NCBI GenBank assembly: GCA_031265595.1
Contig: JAISCM010000178.1
Span: 1 to 12,455, forward strand
Origin: Tannerellaceae bacterium
GTDB taxonomy: Bacteria; Bacteroidota; Bacteroidia; Bacteroidales; Tannerellaceae
Length of the DNA stretch: 12,455 bases
Direction: 5' to 3'
Made by a program: the position numbers and the translations under genes. Shown here one piece after another: positions 1-6,847 of the stretch. Below the pieces are notes generated by a model. It was not told the DNA's origin, ran no database searches, and saw nothing but the letters and a program-made list of their open reading frames with translations. Numbering within the stretch: position 1 is the first letter of the stretch; each line of letters starts with the position of its first letter.

Positions 1-37
1 TCCGGTTTTTCAGCCGGTAACCAGGCGCTTTTTCATA

Positions 38-132
38 CCACGTTCCACCTTCCACCAGGCGTCGAAAGCCCTTTACAGAAGCGAGAAGCAGGGTGGAACG
101 TGGTCGTTCCACCCTTTAAAACTCCTTTCACC
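38..132 (+). repeat. heptamer-based structured repeat, copy 1
   Basis: The heptamer TTCCACC occurs twice in tandem at 43-56. Its inverted form GGTGGAA is at 92-98, a direct copy is at 107-113, and a variant TTTCACC is at 126-132. CCACGTTCCACC (38-49) pairs perfectly with GGTGGAACGTGG (92-103). GGGTGGAACG (91-100) pairs perfectly with CGTTCCACCC (105-114) across a 4-nt loop. The inverted heptamer can therefore form either of two mutually exclusive hairpins. The offsets 0, 7, 49, 64 and 83 are identical in the copy at 12359-12454. The function is unknown. Confidence 0.8.
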
Positions 133-155
133 GCTTTTTTTCAATTATGAATGCC

Positions 156-257
156 TCATCGTTTAGGCAAGGATTGATGCCACAGGCCCACAATGAACAA
201 ACCTATCCATCGTGAAGCATAAGTAGCCAGATCGTAAAGAAGTAATTGTTTGATCAC
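156..257 (-). CDS. possible 33-residue single-span membrane peptide
   Basis: A GTG codon at 257 opens a 34-codon frame ending in TGA at 156-158. The peptide begins MIKQLLLYDLATY and continues through a hydrophobic stretch (WIGLFIVGLW) that could span a membrane. A strong AGGAGG lies only 2 nt before the GTG, which is closer than a normal Shine-Dalgarno spacing. A frame this short can arise by chance, and it sits inside a repeat-rich intergenic region. I do not recognise the peptide. A chance frame is the more likely explanation. Confidence 0.15.
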   Translation of the reverse strand: MIKQLLLYDLATYASRWIGLFIVGLWHQSLPKR

Positions 258-267
258 ATCCTCCTAA

Positions 268-377
268 TCGTCTCACCTGGGTGATACACCTGTCTCACCC
301 GGGTGGTCCACCTGTCTCACCCGGGTGGTCCACCTGTACCACCTGGGTGGTCCACCTGTACCACCCAGGTGGTACGA
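268..377. repeat. tandem array A, five units of exactly 22 bp
   Basis: Units are 268-289, 290-311, 312-333, 334-355 and 356-377. Units 2 and 3 are identical, and the others differ at a few positions. Each unit centres on a near or perfect palindrome: CACCTGGGTG, CACCCGGGTG, CACCCGGGTG, CACCTGGGTG and CACCCAGGTG. In unit 5 the dyad extends to GTACCACCCAGGTGGTAC. The units abut with no spacers. A 22-bp pitch is about two helical turns and puts every dyad on the same face of the DNA. The array lies between inverted copies of the heptamer repeat. Confidence 0.9.
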
Positions 378-497
378 TCAGTGGTACACCATGGAAATAC
401 GAAACAGATACGATCCCACCAATAGTTTTGTATGAAGAAACGGCTACTTTTCGGACTTCCGAGGACGCAGGTCTATGGCCCACGGTTATGAAAATAT

Positions 498-511
498 AGC
501 CCTTTCGGGCT
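498..511. other. small GC-rich hairpin
   Basis: AGCCC (498-502) pairs with GGGCT (507-511) around the loop TTTC. Read on the minus strand it is followed by TATATTTTC, so it could act as a weak terminator in that direction. No minus-strand gene upstream of it is evident, and its role is unclear. Confidence 0.25.
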
Positions 512-545
512 GTAGACGAAAGAACGAAGCCGGGGCGAAAAAGAA

Positions 546-633
546 GGTGAAAGGAAGGTGAAAGGACTACGTTCCACCCTACTTCCCGCTCCAGGAAATG
601 GCTTTCGGCCTCTGGTGAAAGGTGAAACGTAGT
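546..633 (-). repeat. heptamer-based structured repeat, copy 3 (inverted)
   Basis: Read on the minus strand from 627, TTTCACC occurs twice in tandem (627-614). The inverted heptamer GGTGGAA begins at 578 (offset 49), and TTTCACC recurs at 563-557 (offset 64) and 552-546 (offset 75). The outer arms ACTACGTTCCACC (566-578) and GGTGAAACGTAGT (621-633) pair with one mismatch, which would be a G-U pair in RNA. The first three offsets equal those of copies 1 and 2, and its core resembles that of copy 1. Confidence 0.75.
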
Positions 634-749
634 TAGTAATCTTCCTCTGTTGGCGGCTATATTGTCTTGTTTTTATACTCCACGCGGGATAATTGAACCT
701 CCGCTGCAAATTATACCTGCTTTTTTCTGCTGATTCTAATTTTAATCTC

Positions 750-757
750 TACTTTTG
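750..757 (+). promoter_or_regulatory. putative -7 element for the oxidoreductase-plsC pair
   Basis: TACTTTTG fits the Bacteroidota -7 consensus TAnnTTTG and ends 25 nt before the ATG at 783. No clear TTG -33 element is present at the usual 19-21 nt distance, so the promoter may be weak or activator-dependent. The ribosome binding region before the ATG is AT-rich (AATAAAGAT), as is usual in this phylum. From 634 to 749 I see nothing else recognisable. Confidence 0.45.
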
Positions 758-782
758 CCGGCACAAATTACAATAAAGATAT

Positions 783-1850
783 ATGAAATCATTTTTTATA
801 GGGAATCTGGAAGTGAAGCTTCCGGTTATTCAAGGGGGTATGGGCGTAGGCGTTTCCTTGTCGGGATTGGCCTCGGCTGTTGCTAATGAAGGGGGTATCG
901 GCGTTATCTCATGCGCCGGGCTTGGTTTGATCTACAACAAATTTCCGGGAGATTATCTGAATAAATGTATATTAGGGCTGAAAGAAGAGATTCAGCGGGC
1001 CAAAGAAAAAACGAAAGGTATCATTGGTGTGAACATCATGGTGGCGCTGACTAACTATGCTGATATGGTAAAAACGTCTATCGCTGAAAAAGTAGACGTC
1101 ATATTTGCCGGAGCCGGACTGCCTTTCGATTTACCGTCTTACCTGAATAGTGACAGCACAACGAAGCTGGCGCCGATCGTATCTTCTTCGCGCGCTGCCA
1201 GAATAATATGCGATAAGTGGAGGAATAATTACAATTACCTGCCCGATGCCATTGTGGTGGAAGGCCCGAAAGCCGGCGGACATTTAGGGTTCAAGGTAAA
1301 CCAACTGCAAGATGAGCATTACGCCCTGGAACAACTGATACCCGCAGTAGTAGAAGTAGCGGCATCGTACGATGAAGAGAAAAAGATACCCGTGATTGCC
1401 GCAGGAGGTATCTCTTCGGGTGAGGATATACGCCGTTTTCTTGATATGGGCGCCTCGGCCGTACAAATGGGTACCATATTTATTACCACCGCCGAATGTG
1501 ATGCATCCGATACCTTCAAGAATGTGTTTGTCAATGCCCGGCAGGAAGATGTGAAAATCATACAAAGCCCGGTAGGTATGCCGGGAAGGGCTATCGACGG
1601 CGAATTTATCCAAAGTGTTGAAAAAGGCCATGAAATGCCCAAAAGCTGTCCCTTTCATTGCATTAAAACCTGCGATTATACCAAAAGCCCTTATTGTATC
1701 GTACAGGCGCTTTACCAGGCTGCGAAAGGAAATATGAAGAAAGGATACGCTTTTACAGGCGTAAACGTTCACCTGGCTCAAAAGATAACAAGTGTAAAAG
1801 AAGTGATAGCCCGGTTGAAAGCCGAATTTGGGAATGTAGAACTCACATGA
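783..1850 (+). CDS. nitronate monooxygenase / FabK-like FMN oxidoreductase
   Basis: This is a 355-residue protein of the 2-nitropropane dioxygenase / nitronate monooxygenase family, FMN-binding TIM barrels of about 310-380 residues. It shows the N-terminal flavin-site QGGMGVG (17-23) and the family motif GPKAGGHLG (161-169), whose His167 aligns with the active-site histidine of nitronate monooxygenases and FabK. It also has the phosphate-binding AAGGI (206-210) and a GTIF...TAE segment (230-238). Members either oxidise alkyl nitronates or, as FabK, reduce enoyl-ACP, and sequence alone does not decide between them. A cysteine cluster, C289-x3-C293-x3-C297-x7-C305, sits near the C-terminus and could bind metal or an Fe-S cluster. 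The stop codon overlaps the ATG of the acyltransferase gene, so the two are probably co-translated. That lipid-gene neighbour makes a lipid-related role worth considering. The family call is firm, the substrate is not. Confidence 0.9.
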   Translation: MKSFFIGNLEVKLPVIQGGMGVGVSLSGLASAVANEGGIGVISCAGLGLIYNKFPGDYLNKCILGLKEEIQRAKEKTKGIIGVNIMVALTNYADMVKTSIAEKVDVIFAGAGLPFDLPSYLNSDSTTKLAPIVSSSRAARIICDKWRNNYNYLPDAIVVEGPKAGGHLGFKVNQLQDEHYALEQLIPAVVEVAASYDEEKKIPVIAAGGISSGEDIRRFLDMGASAVQMGTIFITTAECDASDTFKNVFVNARQEDVKIIQSPVGMPGRAIDGEFIQSVEKGHEMPKSCPFHCIKTCDYTKSPYCIVQALYQAAKGNMKKGYAFTGVNVHLAQKITSVKEVIARLKAEFGNVELT

Positions 1851-2596
1851 GAAAACTGGTAGCTTATCCTCTTTCCGTTATTTATTACCTCCTGTTCGGA
1901 AGCACGCTGGTAATCTTTCACCTCGTACAGTGGCTGTGTTTTAACCTCTTTGGTTACACAGCCCATAAGAAGAGCGTAGACGTACTTAGCTTCTTTCTGG
2001 TGGCCAACACCTACGTTTTAGGTACGAGATATAAGGTTTACAACCTCGACAAGCTGCCGGCAGGAGCGCCGTTGATCATTGCCGCCAATCATCAAAGCCT
2101 GTATGATATTACAAGCCTTAGCTGGTTTATGCGGAGATGGCATCCTAAATTCATTAGTAAAATAGAGCTGGGGAAAGGCATCCCCAGCATCTCATACAAC
2201 CTGAATCACGGCGGCTCGGTACTGATCAACCGGAAAGACCCCAAGCAATCGCTGACAGCCATCAGGCAAATGGCCGAATATATAGAAACGACCCAACGCT
2301 CCGTCATCATCTTCCCCGAAGGAACCAGAAGCAAAACCGGCCAGCCAAGGCCCTTTGCCGAGAACGGGCTGAAGATACTATGCAAATACGCCCCTTCCGC
2401 CTACATGGTACCGGTTACAATCAATAACTCCTGGAAGATGACCCAATGGGGCTCCTTCCCTTTAGGCATAGGAAACAAGATCACACTCACCATCCACGAC
2501 CCCATAGCCGTAAAAGCCCTCCCCTTCCCCGAACTATTCAGGCAAACCGAGCAAGCTGTTGTGCAGGCAATCGATTGTGAAACTAAAAAGGATTAA
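1847..2596 (+). CDS. plsC: 1-acyl-sn-glycerol-3-phosphate acyltransferase (PlsC-like)
   Basis: This 249-residue protein transfers an acyl chain to lysophosphatidic acid or a related acceptor at the inner membrane. The catalytic HX4D motif is NHQSLYD (81-87, His82 and Asp87). GGSVLINR (122-129) corresponds to acyltransferase motif II, FPEGTRS (156-162) to the phosphate-binding motif III, and VPV (188-190) to motif IV. A hydrophobic N-terminus (about residues 7-35) should anchor it in the membrane. The start chosen is the ATG at 1847, which overlaps the upstream stop as ATGA. The same frame is open further upstream, but that part lies inside the oxidoreductase gene and reads as an unrelated basic sequence. 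The length is normal for PlsC. Glycerolipid AGPAT and ornithine-lipid-type acyltransferases (OlsA) cannot be separated by eye. Confidence 0.88.
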   Translation: MRKLVAYPLSVIYYLLFGSTLVIFHLVQWLCFNLFGYTAHKKSVDVLSFFLVANTYVLGTRYKVYNLDKLPAGAPLIIAANHQSLYDITSLSWFMRRWHPKFISKIELGKGIPSISYNLNHGGSVLINRKDPKQSLTAIRQMAEYIETTQRSVIIFPEGTRSKTGQPRPFAENGLKILCKYAPSAYMVPVTINNSWKMTQWGSFPLGIGNKITLTIHDPIAVKALPFPELFRQTEQAVVQAIDCETKKD

Positions 2597-2626
2597 TGGA
2601 TCGTTTCCATTCACTCTCAAATGCGG

Positions 2627-2650
2627 ATATATTCTTATGGAATATATTTT
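2627..2650 (+). terminator. putative AT-rich terminator between convergent operons
   Basis: ATATATTC (2627-2634) pairs perfectly with GAATATAT (2640-2647) over a 5-nt loop and runs into TTTT on the plus strand. It lies 30 nt after the plsC stop and abuts the stop codon of the convergent membrane-protein gene. The stem is short and entirely AT apart from one pair, and the T run is brief, so termination may be inefficient. Confidence 0.4.
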
Positions 2651-4401
2651 CAATTGAATTTTCTATCGTTTCGGAAGAAACGAATGTTTTTAAAATCATC
2701 CGGGCTTATGTTCTTACTATAATCGCCTATCCGGAATGAATCGCTTGTTGTTTCACAAAAATAATAAAGCGTACCGTCTTTATCGAAGAAGGCCTGCTTT
2801 TCCGCACCATAAAGTTTATCCATACGATACCCTCCAAACCATTTTTCCGGGCAGGCTACCGCTACAGCCGCATGATCGTGTGAAGTGATATAGGCCACTT
2901 TATAACCCGCATTACGGAACAAGGCTGCCGCCAGTACTGCTTTGCAATCACAATCGCCCCGTTTATCAACTAATGTTTCTACCGGGAAGCGGGCATACTC
3001 CACGCCACCTGTTTCCGGGCTTTCTTCGTCTGCTATATAGCTAATATTCGGCTCCTGTACAAAGTCGAGGATAAACTGCATGGTATCCAATTCCGATATA
3101 GTAGCTTCATACGCTGCGTTCAATATATAATGATTGATCCGTTTCAGATGGCTGTTGTCTGTCTTCTCTTTAAACAGTAGTTCGATATTCCTGTCGAAGC
3201 TAAGCGAGGCTTCCGTTCGGAAGGGGTTCCTACTCCTTAGTTCATCAATTTCTTCCTGCGTGAAGAACAGTTCCAATTCGCCGCTCAAAACCGATTCATC
3301 CGAATCCAATTCCCAGCTATAACGGCGGGATATTTTATTGGCTGTATCGTCGTCTTCCAGATCGTCCGGCGGCAATGGCCTGAATTTCTCTACTACTGCC
3401 CAAGGCTCTTTGGTAACGAATTTAGCATTGACGCCTACTCCTATCAAAACAGCTAACTGGATCGGAGCAAAATCGCGTCCGAAAAGGGTGAATGAAACTA
3501 TCAAGCCTATTGCTGCAAACAACAAGATCAGATGATTAATACCCGAAACGCCGGTATTCCGGTTCAGGAGCATCAGGAAGTGTTCAACCGGTTTCCCGGC
3601 AAGAGACTGCTCAATAACGACCTGACGGATCACCCCCCAGATACAGAGAAACAGGGCCAGCGTTGCAAACATAAACCCAAAATCACCCAGAAAAGGCATT
3701 TGTATCGGTTGGATATTGAAAATGTAAAAGAAGGCATACACTAAACAAAAAATAAAGGTAGACAGTAAAGCCGTATTACTCCATAGATTATAATAGACGG
3801 AAACTTCTTCCGACCGGGCAACCGGGCGTTGTTCCTTCCGGTAAAGCAATAAAAAAGCGGCAGCCCTTGCCAATACGGTATAATTGGTAAAGCCCGGCTT
3901 ACCGAAGCGGCCGGTTTCTATACATTTCCCCACACAACGGTCGCCTTTTTCACATTCAAACACATAAGCATGACAACGCAGGAATAACTCGTACCACTTT
4001 CTTTTCCCCGCAATATCCGGCTGTCCGGCTGTATTTCCTATATAACCTGCATGAGAATGGTTTTTATCATAAACATTTCCGTTCAGGTCTACATAGCCTA
4101 TATCTTCATAACCGGATTCAATATGTCCTTTGTTTTCCTTGCAGATACGTACCCATGCCTTTCCGTCTATCACTTGCACTTCCCCTGCCTGGCGTTCGGC
4201 AAATGGTTTAGTCAGGTCGTAGGCGATGTACCTGTCTTTCGAAATCACATATCGTATCATTCCTTCGCGCCTCGTCTTTCCATTTTCTTTTATGAGGTAG
4301 ATATCCGCCTTCGATATGAGTAAAAGACGTATCAGCCTGTAAATAAAATACAGGATGAGAATGATGCCAATCAGGAATATCAAACGATAATAGAGTTCCA
4401 T
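2650..4401 (-). CDS. polytopic membrane protein with transglutaminase-like domain
   Basis: This is a 583-residue inner-membrane protein. An N-terminal hydrophobic segment (about 5-29) is followed by a soluble region with several Cys (143-160). Four more likely membrane spans follow, near 208-230, 238-260, 290-308 and 312-329. An acidic linker (345-390) leads to a C-terminal transglutaminase-like cysteine domain (about 435-560). Its core is RGDCDCK (481-487), with Cys484 as the likely nucleophile, then DHAAVAV (509-515) with His510, and FCETT (548-552), where Glu550 may serve as the acidic partner. A second cysteine (486) stands where many relatives have Asp. Such domains can be proteases, cross-linking enzymes or inactive binding modules, and activity cannot be read from sequence. 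It is the last gene of the operon, its ATG 3 nt after the preceding stop. Which side of the membrane the catalytic domain faces is not settled. Confidence 0.75.
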   Translation of the reverse strand: MELYYRLIFLIGIILILYFIYRLIRLLLISKADIYLIKENGKTRREGMIRYVISKDRYIAYDLTKPFAERQAGEVQVIDGKAWVRICKENKGHIESGYEDIGYVDLNGNVYDKNHSHAGYIGNTAGQPDIAGKRKWYELFLRCHAYVFECEKGDRCVGKCIETGRFGKPGFTNYTVLARAAAFLLLYRKEQRPVARSEEVSVYYNLWSNTALLSTFIFCLVYAFFYIFNIQPIQMPFLGDFGFMFATLALFLCIWGVIRQVVIEQSLAGKPVEHFLMLLNRNTGVSGINHLILLFAAIGLIVSFTLFGRDFAPIQLAVLIGVGVNAKFVTKEPWAVVEKFRPLPPDDLEDDDTANKISRRYSWELDSDESVLSGELELFFTQEEIDELRSRNPFRTEASLSFDRNIELLFKEKTDNSHLKRINHYILNAAYEATISELDTMQFILDFVQEPNISYIADEESPETGGVEYARFPVETLVDKRGDCDCKAVLAAALFRNAGYKVAYITSHDHAAVAVACPEKWFGGYRMDKLYGAEKQAFFDKDGTLYYFCETTSDSFRIGDYSKNISPDDFKNIRFFRNDRKFN

Positions 4402-4404
4402 AAA

Positions 4405-6843
4405 CTATTTATTAATAATGGTTTGAATATCCTTCTCCAATGCCTGTAGGCGTTCCATTGCTACCGGTACCTTTTTGCCGGCCACCCCATAGCGATTGTT
4501 TTTCTGTTTGTATTGAGCAAACAAACAAGTCAGTAACGTGCTAAAAGGAATCTTCTCCGGATGAAAAGAATCTAATTCTTCCTTATTGCAGAATTGCTTT
4601 ATATTCAATTTGTTTTCAGCTTTACACCAAATGGTTACAAACAAACAGGGTTCTGTCCGGTATGCAGTATCTTCCTGCCATTCCGGCAAACTCGTATCAA
4701 ACAATGCGATTATCTTCTCGGGGCAGCGAATGATCATTCCTTTTTTATCGGTCGTAGCTGTTATGATCCCATTGATTCCGGCCATCGACACTAAGGGGGT
4801 AATATCCAACGACCGGGCGTCTTTTTTGATCACATCATTCAGCAGGCGGGATATGTTGCGCTCCCTGCATTGTATAAGCTTCTCACCGGTAAGCTCTTTA
4901 AACTGCTTTGAATCTATAAGTAACGGTGAATGATCGGGGTCTGTAAAGAGTTCCTTCAATAGGTTCAGGTAATCATCCTTTATCAGGGAAGATACTTTCT
5001 TTAGGCTGTTTCGGAAGACAACTTCTAATTCTATCGCTTTCTCATCCATCAAAACGTTCCTGTTTTCAAAAGCTCCTTCTATCAGGGGCTGATGAAAGAG
5101 TGTAGCGGGTATATCCAATCGGGGCCGGTCTGTTTTATGCGCGGTGATGTTCTCCATAACGATCTCATATTGTTTCCAGGTATCATCGCACGCCTGTATC
5201 ATCTGGTCGTAAAATGTTTTTGCTTCGCTGTATAATGCTACAGACGCTTTTGCCTGTACACTTACCAATGCCCGCGCCAATACTATCCGTTTCTGCTTCC
5301 TGACAAAAAGGAAGCGCCTGCGAAAACGCATCCCATACAGGACAAACGGCAGAAAAAAGAAGAAGACAATCCAAAGAACCTCATGCTTTGCCACATCGCC
5401 TAAGTCGATAAGAAACGGGGATATTTCACGTAATAACGGAATAACAACAAATATAGAAACTGTCCCCAACAGGAAACAGCGGCTCAATAAACTCAGCAGT
5501 GTTGGTTCCGATTGAAGGGTTGCTTTCATCCGGTTCAACAACTCCTTTTCGGAATACTGCTCCGGTTCCGCCTTACAGGCATCGTAATATGTTTTCAGGT
5601 AGGCCGGTACATCAACTATTTCTTTTTGCTCATGCAGGGAACGCGCTTCTATTTTCTTTTTTTCTTCTTCCAGGCGTCTTTTTAAAACGTTCAAGGCCTC
5701 TTTTACCTGGGCAAACGTAGTAAAACGAATGTAGGGGCAACTGAATAGTTCACCGAATTGTTGCAGGATACTTTTTGTCTTCTCAAACGCCTCTTCCCTG
5801 TTCTTTTGTATTTTCAGCAATAACTTACCGGATAGCAAACGGGCATACATCCTGGTAAACCCGGAAGCGCGCGCAGGCAGATACGCCAGGTAATCGAGAT
5901 AGTACGACAGGTATAGTTTTACTCTATTGAAATGCCATACCGGATGCGGATCAGGCTCGCCCTCCAGGTCGCGGATATCAATACCCGGCCCGTTACAACC
6001 GGCCTGAAGTTTTTTCAGTATCTCATCGCCGGCTATGCGTTCGCGTGGGAACTTCTCCAAAGCAAATGCTTCCGCTTGCTCTACAGACAGGTTTTCCGGG
6101 TCTTTCAACTCGGTAATCATTTTTACGAGCAATTTGTATAAGGTCGCTTCCTTATGCTCGCCACTATCGTAATATAGCGAAGCGACTCCTAACGCATAAA
6201 AGCCATTGGCAGGCTGTTTGTCAAGAATCTTGGTTTTGTCTTTTTCGATATAATACAAATGGAGCAGGTATTGAAACAATAACTCCTGCAACTGCCTGCT
6301 ATCAAGTTCGGAATAATACCGCTGGTCCGGGCGTTGTATCTCCTGATAGATCACAATCCGGTTGTAATAATTATTGCCCAACTCGTATGTCAGCGTGTTG
6401 AGTTCTTCAAGGAACAGCGCACACTGCGAACGTTCTTCACCGGGAAGATACAATAGTTTATATGAGGCCAGCAAAAGGCCGGCAATCTCTACTCCGTGAT
6501 GTACATATTCGCCTTGTATGGAAGGGATCAGTTCTCTCAGTAAAGCCGGCAGCAATTGGAAAGAGGAGCGTGTCCGCTCTTCGGCAGCATTACCTACTAT
6601 ACATATCTGGAAATTAGAAATAACATACCCTTCCTGCTGAAAGAACTCATAACATGCCCGCCCTTTCTCTCTCAATTCGTCCAGAAACAGGCTGCATGAT
6701 TCTATGCCGTCTACCGGGGGCGCTTCTATTTCTGTATAATACCAATACGCATACCGCCCGCCAGACAGTTGCCCGATAAGTTCTTTCAACACCTCTTTGC
6801 CGGATGTGTCTTCCGTAAGATTAATAATCCAGAGAGGCAACAT
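4405..6843 (-). CDS. unrecognised 812-residue protein with a central membrane hairpin
   Basis: I do not recognise this protein. From the ATG at 6843 it starts MLPLWIINLTED, suggesting a beta-strand at the start of an alpha/beta domain. A long helical region follows, with a charged, probably coiled-coil stretch (about 382-408). Two hydrophobic spans (about 449-471 and 489-505) come next, then a strongly basic FRRRF and RKQKR run and a further soluble domain of about 290 residues. With the basic run after the second span, the positive-inside rule suggests that both soluble parts are cytoplasmic. The ATG chosen is 4 nt after the tubulin-like stop. An in-frame TTG at 6867 would overlap that gene by 20 nt and seems less likely. 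There is no Walker A loop and no tubulin signature. Its position between the tubulin-like and transglutaminase-like genes suggests a membrane adaptor of the same apparatus. Confidence 0.7.
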   Translation of the reverse strand: MLPLWIINLTEDTSGKEVLKELIGQLSGGRYAYWYYTEIEAPPVDGIESCSLFLDELREKGRACYEFFQQEGYVISNFQICIVGNAAEERTRSSFQLLPALLRELIPSIQGEYVHHGVEIAGLLLASYKLLYLPGEERSQCALFLEELNTLTYELGNNYYNRIVIYQEIQRPDQRYYSELDSRQLQELLFQYLLHLYYIEKDKTKILDKQPANGFYALGVASLYYDSGEHKEATLYKLLVKMITELKDPENLSVEQAEAFALEKFPRERIAGDEILKKLQAGCNGPGIDIRDLEGEPDPHPVWHFNRVKLYLSYYLDYLAYLPARASGFTRMYARLLSGKLLLKIQKNREEAFEKTKSILQQFGELFSCPYIRFTTFAQVKEALNVLKRRLEEEKKKIEARSLHEQKEIVDVPAYLKTYYDACKAEPEQYSEKELLNRMKATLQSEPTLLSLLSRCFLLGTVSIFVVIPLLREISPFLIDLGDVAKHEVLWIVFFFFLPFVLYGMRFRRRFLFVRKQKRIVLARALVSVQAKASVALYSEAKTFYDQMIQACDDTWKQYEIVMENITAHKTDRPRLDIPATLFHQPLIEGAFENRNVLMDEKAIELEVVFRNSLKKVSSLIKDDYLNLLKELFTDPDHSPLLIDSKQFKELTGEKLIQCRERNISRLLNDVIKKDARSLDITPLVSMAGINGIITATTDKKGMIIRCPEKIIALFDTSLPEWQEDTAYRTEPCLFVTIWCKAENKLNIKQFCNKEELDSFHPEKIPFSTLLTCLFAQYKQKNNRYGVAGKKVPVAMERLQALEKDIQTIINK

Positions 6844-6847
6844 GGGC

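Larger units (their letters stand above)
38..633. mobile_element. composite repeat: element, 22-bp array, inverted element
   Basis: Copy 1 (38-132, forward) and copy 3 (546-633, reverse) of the heptamer repeat bracket the 22-bp array at 268-377. Between the heptamer pair and the inverted heptamer, the 34-bp cores of the two copies match at about 25 of 34 positions by eye once one is reverse-complemented. They therefore look like long imperfect terminal inverted repeats. No transposase or target-site duplication was seen, so a MITE-like origin is only inference. Within it, 133-267 holds one doubtful small ORF, and 378-545 holds a small hairpin and no convincing gene. Confidence 0.35.

Noticed and set aside
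281..499. 72-residue plus-strand reading frame
   Set aside because: It is produced by the 22-bp repeat units of array A; the peptide is a His/Pro/Gly-rich translation of the repeat with no independent support.
1694..1846. Extended N-terminus for the acyltransferase
   Set aside because: The extension lies inside the oxidoreductase gene and gives an unrelated basic sequence; the ATG at 1847 gives a normal PlsC start and an ATGA overlap.
6796..6825. Walker A loop in the 812-residue protein (TEDTSGKE)
   Set aside because: The leading glycine and the final Ser/Thr of GxxxxGK[ST] are missing, so it cannot be called a P-loop.
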